64,000 nucleotides of DNA from Xestospongia muta (lineage: Eukaryota > Porifera > Demospongiae > Haplosclerida > Petrosiidae): assembly GCA_963693285.1 (NCBI GenBank), contig OY848918.1, forward strand, positions 15,870,263 through 15,934,262. The letters run 5' to 3'. Both the position numbers and the translations under genes were made by a program. The number at the start of each line of letters is the position of its first letter. Positions within the stretch are counted from its first letter, which is position 1. Below, piece after piece: positions 58,840 through 64,000 of the stretch. The notes under the pieces are model-generated. The model saw only the letters and a program-made list of their open reading frames with translations. It was not told the DNA's origin and did no database searches.

Positions 58840-59060
58840 TTAGTTTGACGAAATCAGAGGACCTGAATATAGATGTGTATCACACACAGCACTGATAACT
58901 TTGTTACCTTCAGAAAACTTATTGTACATTGTACCACACACATCTTGAGGAGATACTTCATATAAAGAATCTGTTGGTGTGATGACCTCAATAGGAATAA
59001 CAAGTGTTAAACCGCATACATCTAGGGATAACTTGTGCTCTTTAAAAAATTTCACTAATC
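58840..59060 (-). CDS. Terminal exon of an unrecognised protein (copy 2)
   Basis: Counterpart of 29684-29902 with a better acceptor (TTTGTCAG) and start GLVKFFKEHKLS. The rest differs by a few residues (VSPQDVCG instead of VTAQDVCG). The reading is open to TAA at 58840-58842. Confidence 0.35.
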
Positions 59061-59702
59061 CTGACAAAGAAGGAATGTATTAAATGTATTATGAAAGAAT
59101 GTATCATTATATTATTATTACTAATCTATTATACAAGGAAAAGTTATTGTACCTTTTATGAAAACTTGCTGATGTAGTCAAACTCTATTGCACTACTGTC
59201 ATAAGTCATCACCACCAGCTTTGAGATGTAAACTCATTTGGTAAAATGTTATGGAAAATATTAGTACTATATTACATTTATACATATAATATATATACTC
59301 CATTCAGGTAGAATTTGACATTTGACTCAATATATTTTTATCTAAAAACATACGTTAGTGAGAAATGGTTTTAATTATTTAACATACTTTGAAATAGTGT
59401 TTAAATGTCCAAAGCTCAGGCAATATCTGAAATAATTTGTCTTTCAGTAAGGTTTGTCTCATAAATACACAACATATCATTAACAAGCATTTGGACATGG
59501 ATTCTCCAAATATAACAGAAGCTATACAAACTATTAAAAAAAGGACAAAAAAGCAAACCAAAAGAAGGCTTTAGTGTAATTGTAAAAAATCACTAAAGTT
59601 GTGAGGCTGCCCACATCAGGTATGTTATTGATGGAACCTTTTGCTACAACACTTTCAAACTCTAAAATCTACTAATAATGTGCTACTATATCTATACAGT
59701 TC

Positions 59703-59836
59703 AAAAAAGAATGAGCCGAGGATCAACAGTACTCTTAGTACATCATAGTTAGCACACCTATGATGCTCCAGACGACACCACGTGGAGGTGGTACTGTATT
59801 GCCGTCCCCCCACCCTACCACCTCTCATTCTTTTTT
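59703..59836. repeat. Inverted-repeat hairpin element, 134 bp (copy 2)
   Basis: Counterpart of 30546-30679, same arms at 59703-59715 and 59824-59836; the interior looks identical. Confidence 0.6.
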
Positions 59837-60070
59837 AATGGCCTAATATGCTCAAAAAATATTTTTAATGGTCTAATATGCTCAAAATATATTTTTAATG
59901 GTCTAATATGCTCAAAATATATATTTAATGGTCTAATATGCTCAAAATATATTTGTAATGGTCTATTATGCTCAAAATATATTTTTAATGGTCTAATATG
60001 CTCAAAATATATTTTAAATGGCCTAATATGCTTAAATATTTTTAATGGCCTATCATGCTCAAAATAAAAA
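59837..60070. repeat. 30-bp tandem repeat (copy 2)
   Basis: Same family and similar unit number as 30680-30912, with several unit-specific substitutions. Confidence 0.9.
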
Positions 60071-60082
60071 TCTCTGGGACTG

Positions 60083-62156
60083 TTACATTAGGACACAGTA
60101 GACAGGAGAGTTACGTTATGACACAGTAGATGGGAGTTTTACATTAGGACACAGTAGACAGGTCAGTTACGTTATGACACAGTAGATGGGAGTTTTACAT
60201 TAGGACACAGTAGACAGGTGAGTTACTTTATGACACAGTAGATGAGAGTTTTTACATTAGGACACAGTAGACAGGTGAGTTACGTTATGACACAATAGAT
60301 GGGAGTTTTACATTAGGACACAGTAGACAGGTGAGTTACGTTATGACACAGTTGAGTAGATAGGTTATACATTAGGACACAGTAGACAGGTGAGTTACGT
60401 TATGACATAGAAGATGGGAGTTTTACATTAGGACACAGTAGACAGGTGAGTTACGTTATGACACAGTAGATGAGAGTTTTTACATTAGGACACAGTAGAC
60501 AAGTGAGTTACGTTATGACACAATAGATGGGAGTTTTACATTAGGACACAGTAGACAGGTGAGTTACGTTATGACACAGTTGAGTAGATGGGTTTTACAT
60601 TAGGACACAGTAGACAAGTGAGTTACGTTATGACACAGTAGATGGGAGTTTTACATTAGGACACAGTAGACAGGTGAGTTACGTTATGACACAGTAGATG
60701 GGAGTTTTACATTAGGACACAGTAGACAGGTGAGTTACGTTATGACACAGTAGATGGGAGTTTTACATTAGGACACAGTAGACAAGTGAGTTACGTTATG
60801 ACACAGTAGATGGGAGTTTTACATTAGGACACAGTAGACAGGTGAGTTACGTTATGACACAGTAGATGGGAGTTTTACATTAGGACACAGTAGACAGGTG
60901 AGTTACGTTATGACACAGAAGATGAGAGTTTTACATTAGGACACAGTAGACAGGTGAGTTACATTATGACACAGTAGATGGGAGTTTTACATTAGGACAC
61001 AGTAGACAAGTGAGTTACGTTATGACACAGTAGATGGGAGTTTTACATTAGGACACAGTAGACAGGTGAGTTACGTTATGACACAGTAGATGGGAGTTTT
61101 ACATTAGGACACAGTAGACAGGTGAGTTACGTTATGACACAGTAGATTGGAGTTTTACATTAGGACACAGTAGACAGGTGAGTTACATTATGACACAGTA
61201 GATGAGAGTTTTTACATTAGGACACAGTAGACAGGTGAGTTACGTTATGACACAGTAGATGGGAGTTTTACATTAGGACACAGTAGATGGGAGTTTTACA
61301 TTAGGACACAGTAGACAGGTGAGTTACGTTATGACACAGAAGATGGGAGTTTTACATTAGGACACAGTAGACAGGTGAGTTACGTTATGACACAGTAGAT
61401 GGGAGTTTTACATTAGGACACAGTAGACAGGTGAGTTACGTTATGACACAGTAGATGGGAGTTTTACATTAGGACACAGTAGACAAGTGAGTTACGTTAT
61501 GACACAGTAGATGGGAGTTTTACATTAGGACACAGTAGACAGGTGAGTTACGTTATGACACAGTAGATGGGAGTTTTACATTAGGACACAGTAGACAGGT
61601 GAGTTACGTTATGACACAGAAGATGAGAGTTTTACATTAGGACACAGTAGACAGGTGAGTTACATTATGACACAGTAGATGGGAGTTTTACATTAGGACA
61701 CAGTAGACAAGTGAGTTACGTTATGACACAGTAGATGGGAGTTTTACATTAGGACACAGTAGACAGGTGAGTTACGTTATGACACAGTAGATGGGAGTTT
61801 TACATTAGGACACAGTAGACAGGTGAGTTACGTTATGACACAGTAGATTGGAGTTTTACATTAGGACACAGTAGACAGGTGAGTTACATTATGACACAGT
61901 AGATGAGAGTTTTTACATTAGGACACAGTAGACAGGTGAGTTACGTTATGACACAGTAGATGGGAGTTTTACATTAGGACACAGTAGATGGGAGTTTTAC
62001 ATTAGGACACAGTAGACAGGTGAGTTACGTTATGACACAGAAGATGGGAGTTTTACATTAGGACACAGTAGACAGGTGAGTTACGTTATGACACAGTAGA
62101 TGGAAGTTTTACATTAGGACACAGTAGACATGTGAGTTATTTTATGACACAGTAGT
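60083..62156. repeat. 56-bp satellite made of two 28-bp halves (copy 2)
   Basis: Same dimeric satellite, nearly the same total length as copy 1 but with variant units in a different order. A multi-unit block appears to repeat internally (around 60890-61290 and 61600-62000), which points to turnover after the duplication. Confidence 0.95.
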
Positions 62157-62177
62157 TGGCCACGTTCTATATAGTAA

Positions 62178-62957
62178 ATGCACCAGACCTATGCTATAGG
62201 CTTTTAATAGGAATGCTAAGTCATCAAATTATATGTGCACTTAAAGGCTCATTCCATATTCTAAGCATGTAAACTTCTCTCCTTTTCATTGGCAGTAACC
62301 TATGCTATAGGCTTTTAATAGGAATGCTAAGTCATCAAATTATATCTGCACTTAAAGGCTCATTCCATATTCTAAGCATGTAGACTTCTCTACTTTCATA
62401 GGCAGAAACCTATGCTATAGGCTTTTCGTAGGAATGTTAAGTCATCAAATTATATGTGCACTTAAAGGCTCATTCTATATTCTAAGCATGTAGACTTCTC
62501 TCCTTTTCATAGGCAGAAACCTATGCTATAGGCTTTTCGTAGGAATGTTAAGTCATCAAATTATATGTGCACTTAAAGGCTCATTCCATATTCTAAGCAT
62601 GTAAACTTCTCTACTTTTATAGGCAGAAACCCATGCTATAGGCTTTTAGTAGGAATGTTAAGTCATCAAATTATATGTGCACTTAAAGGCTCATTCCATA
62701 TTCTAAGCATGTAAACTTCTCTACTTTTATAGGCAGAAACCCATGCTATAGGCTTTTAGTAGGAATGTTAAGTCATCAAATTATACGTGCACTTAAAGGC
62801 TCATTCCATATTCTAAGCATGTAAACTTCTCTACTTTTATAGGCAGAAACCTATGCTATAGGCTTTTAATAGGAATGTTAAGTCATCAAATTATATATGC
62901 ACTTAAAGGCTCATTCCATATTCTAAGCATGTAAACTTCTCTCCTTTTCATAGGCAG
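62178..62957. repeat. 110-bp tandem repeat, 7 units (copy 2)
   Basis: Same family as 33026-33586 with two more units. Neighbouring units share private variants (TTTTCGTAGG in two adjacent units), as expected from local duplication. Confidence 0.92.
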
Positions 62958-63789
62958 TATAGCTTTGTTTCTGCTGGCATCTTTTTGGCACTAAACATCC
63001 TATCAGAACTTCCGAGCTCATAATTAATAACAACTGCATCTACAACAACGAACTTACATCTACTTACAAATGTTACCAGAGAATGTTGTCAGGTATCGGA
63101 TTACCATTTTTTGTTGTTGTAGAAACAGAATACCAACGTCACTATAAACATAGTTTAAAAGATTTTGGCGAGACCGAGACTCCAGGGAGATAGATGATCC
63201 ATGATATAGAGCAGCACCAACAGAAAAGAAAGAAAATACATTATTTGTCCCAACTCACCACCAAAAGAAACATCTTCAATATAATATATAAATGCCTAAA
63301 ACACAATAAATCTATTATATACTAACATTTGTTAAGAGTTAAAACTTACCAGTGTTTTTTTACACATATATAGACGTCACAGATCACCAGGAATATGTTA
63401 ACCTACTGCATGTACAACATATCGAACTTACAAGGTAACAGTTATCAGAATGTGATCAGATCATCTTAGATGGTAACTATATAACTACACAATGAAATAT
63501 AGTGTTGGCTAACATTGGTTAAAATGTTATATACACAACTCACAACCAGTTTAGCATGACTAGAAATATAACATCACAAAGCACAGTAATAGGCAAATGA
63601 TCATGTATTTTGAGGCAATTAAAGTAAAATCAGAAAAGGCTAAGTATTCATGCATAATAACAATATATAAGCCTAAATAATTCTAGGAAACAACAAGAAA
63701 CCAGTTGACTTAATACAATACAGCAAGTCTGAATAAAACCAGGATGGTGGGGGTTTATGCTACCAACAATACACAAGGGAATACTACAT

Positions 63790-64000
63790 AGAACACAGTT
63801 AAGTTACATAAGGACATAGTGAACTGTACAGTTATATTAAAAGACAGGATCACATTCAAACACAATAAGAGAATTATATACTAAAGACACAAAGTTACAT
63901 TACATTAGAACACATAGGACAGGAAAATTAAATTAGTGTACAGCAGACAAGACAGTTCCATTAGGAAGAGACATTAGACAGAACAGTAACATTAGGTAGG
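63790..64000. repeat. Diverged 28-bp monomer repeats (copy 2, cut by window end)
   Basis: Start of the counterpart of 34430-35330; it runs off the window. Confidence 0.8.

Larger units (their letters stand above)
35696..64000. repeat. Macro-repeat unit, copy 2 (cut by window end)
   Basis: Direct repeat of copy 1; the last bases align with about position 34640. Compared with copy 1 it lacks 3392-5676, including one TTAA-flanked element, and about 2.3 kb more of array A. It also lacks a 1118-bp and a roughly 750-bp duplication in array B, and nearly all of a 247-bp CT tract. It gained a 598-bp duplication in array A and two extra 110-bp units near 62200-62950. Confidence 0.95.

Noticed and set aside
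59379..59561. Hydrophobic minus-strand frame in copy 2
   Set aside because: Not maintained in copy 1, AT-rich, with no splice context or recognisable motif.

Overview
The window is eukaryotic, AT-rich nuclear DNA. There are no operons, genes are split by short GT-AG introns (many of 40-170 bp), and coding pieces alternate with large tandem-repeat arrays. The recognisable relics are a G2E3-like HECT E3 ligase, SRCR exons, a Cys-rich 'CPFDYC' surface-protein exon and an ATP-synthase OSCP relic. The mix of families and the tiny introns suggest a demosponge, possibly Amphimedon queenslandica or a close relative. That taxon is an inference from family knowledge; no search was run.

The dominant structure is a macro-repeat. 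Positions 1-35695 (copy 1) recur in the same order and orientation from 35696 to the window end (copy 2). Divergence looks like roughly 1% outside repeats, and copy 2 is several kb shorter because its satellite arrays are shorter. This is either a real tandem duplication of about 30-36 kb or two haplotypes joined in assembly.

Layout of one unit (copy 1 coordinates): a 109-bp x3 minisatellite (170-497); an OSCP pseudogene (1417-2838, +); SRCR exon relics (3020-4045, -); an 88-bp satellite array A (4053-11610) with two TTAA-flanked elements of about 640 bp, each carrying two tiny ORFs; a 131-bp repeat (11611-12130); weak exon-like ORFs (12437-13860, +); T-rich non-coding DNA; degenerate exons of an unknown gene (16308-17836, -); 88-bp satellite array B (17850-23307); a second 131-bp repeat block (23308-23838); the HECT pseudogene (23840-27045, +); a CT microsatellite; the Cys-rich exon (27414-27922, +); a non-coding stretch; one minus-strand terminal exon (29684-29902); and then a block of minisatellites (30-, 56-, 110- and 28-bp families, 30546-35330).

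No intact conventional gene is visible. Most coding pieces are decaying relics. Some lesions are shared by both copies, so they predate the duplication; others are private to one copy. The most unusual features are (a) the composite module '88-bp satellite plus 131-bp repeat', which occurs twice per unit with ends in the same register, (b) the small TTAA-flanked inverted-repeat element with inward-facing TATA boxes inside the satellite, and (c) the 56-bp satellite built of two 28-bp half-units and bordered by diverged 28-bp monomers.
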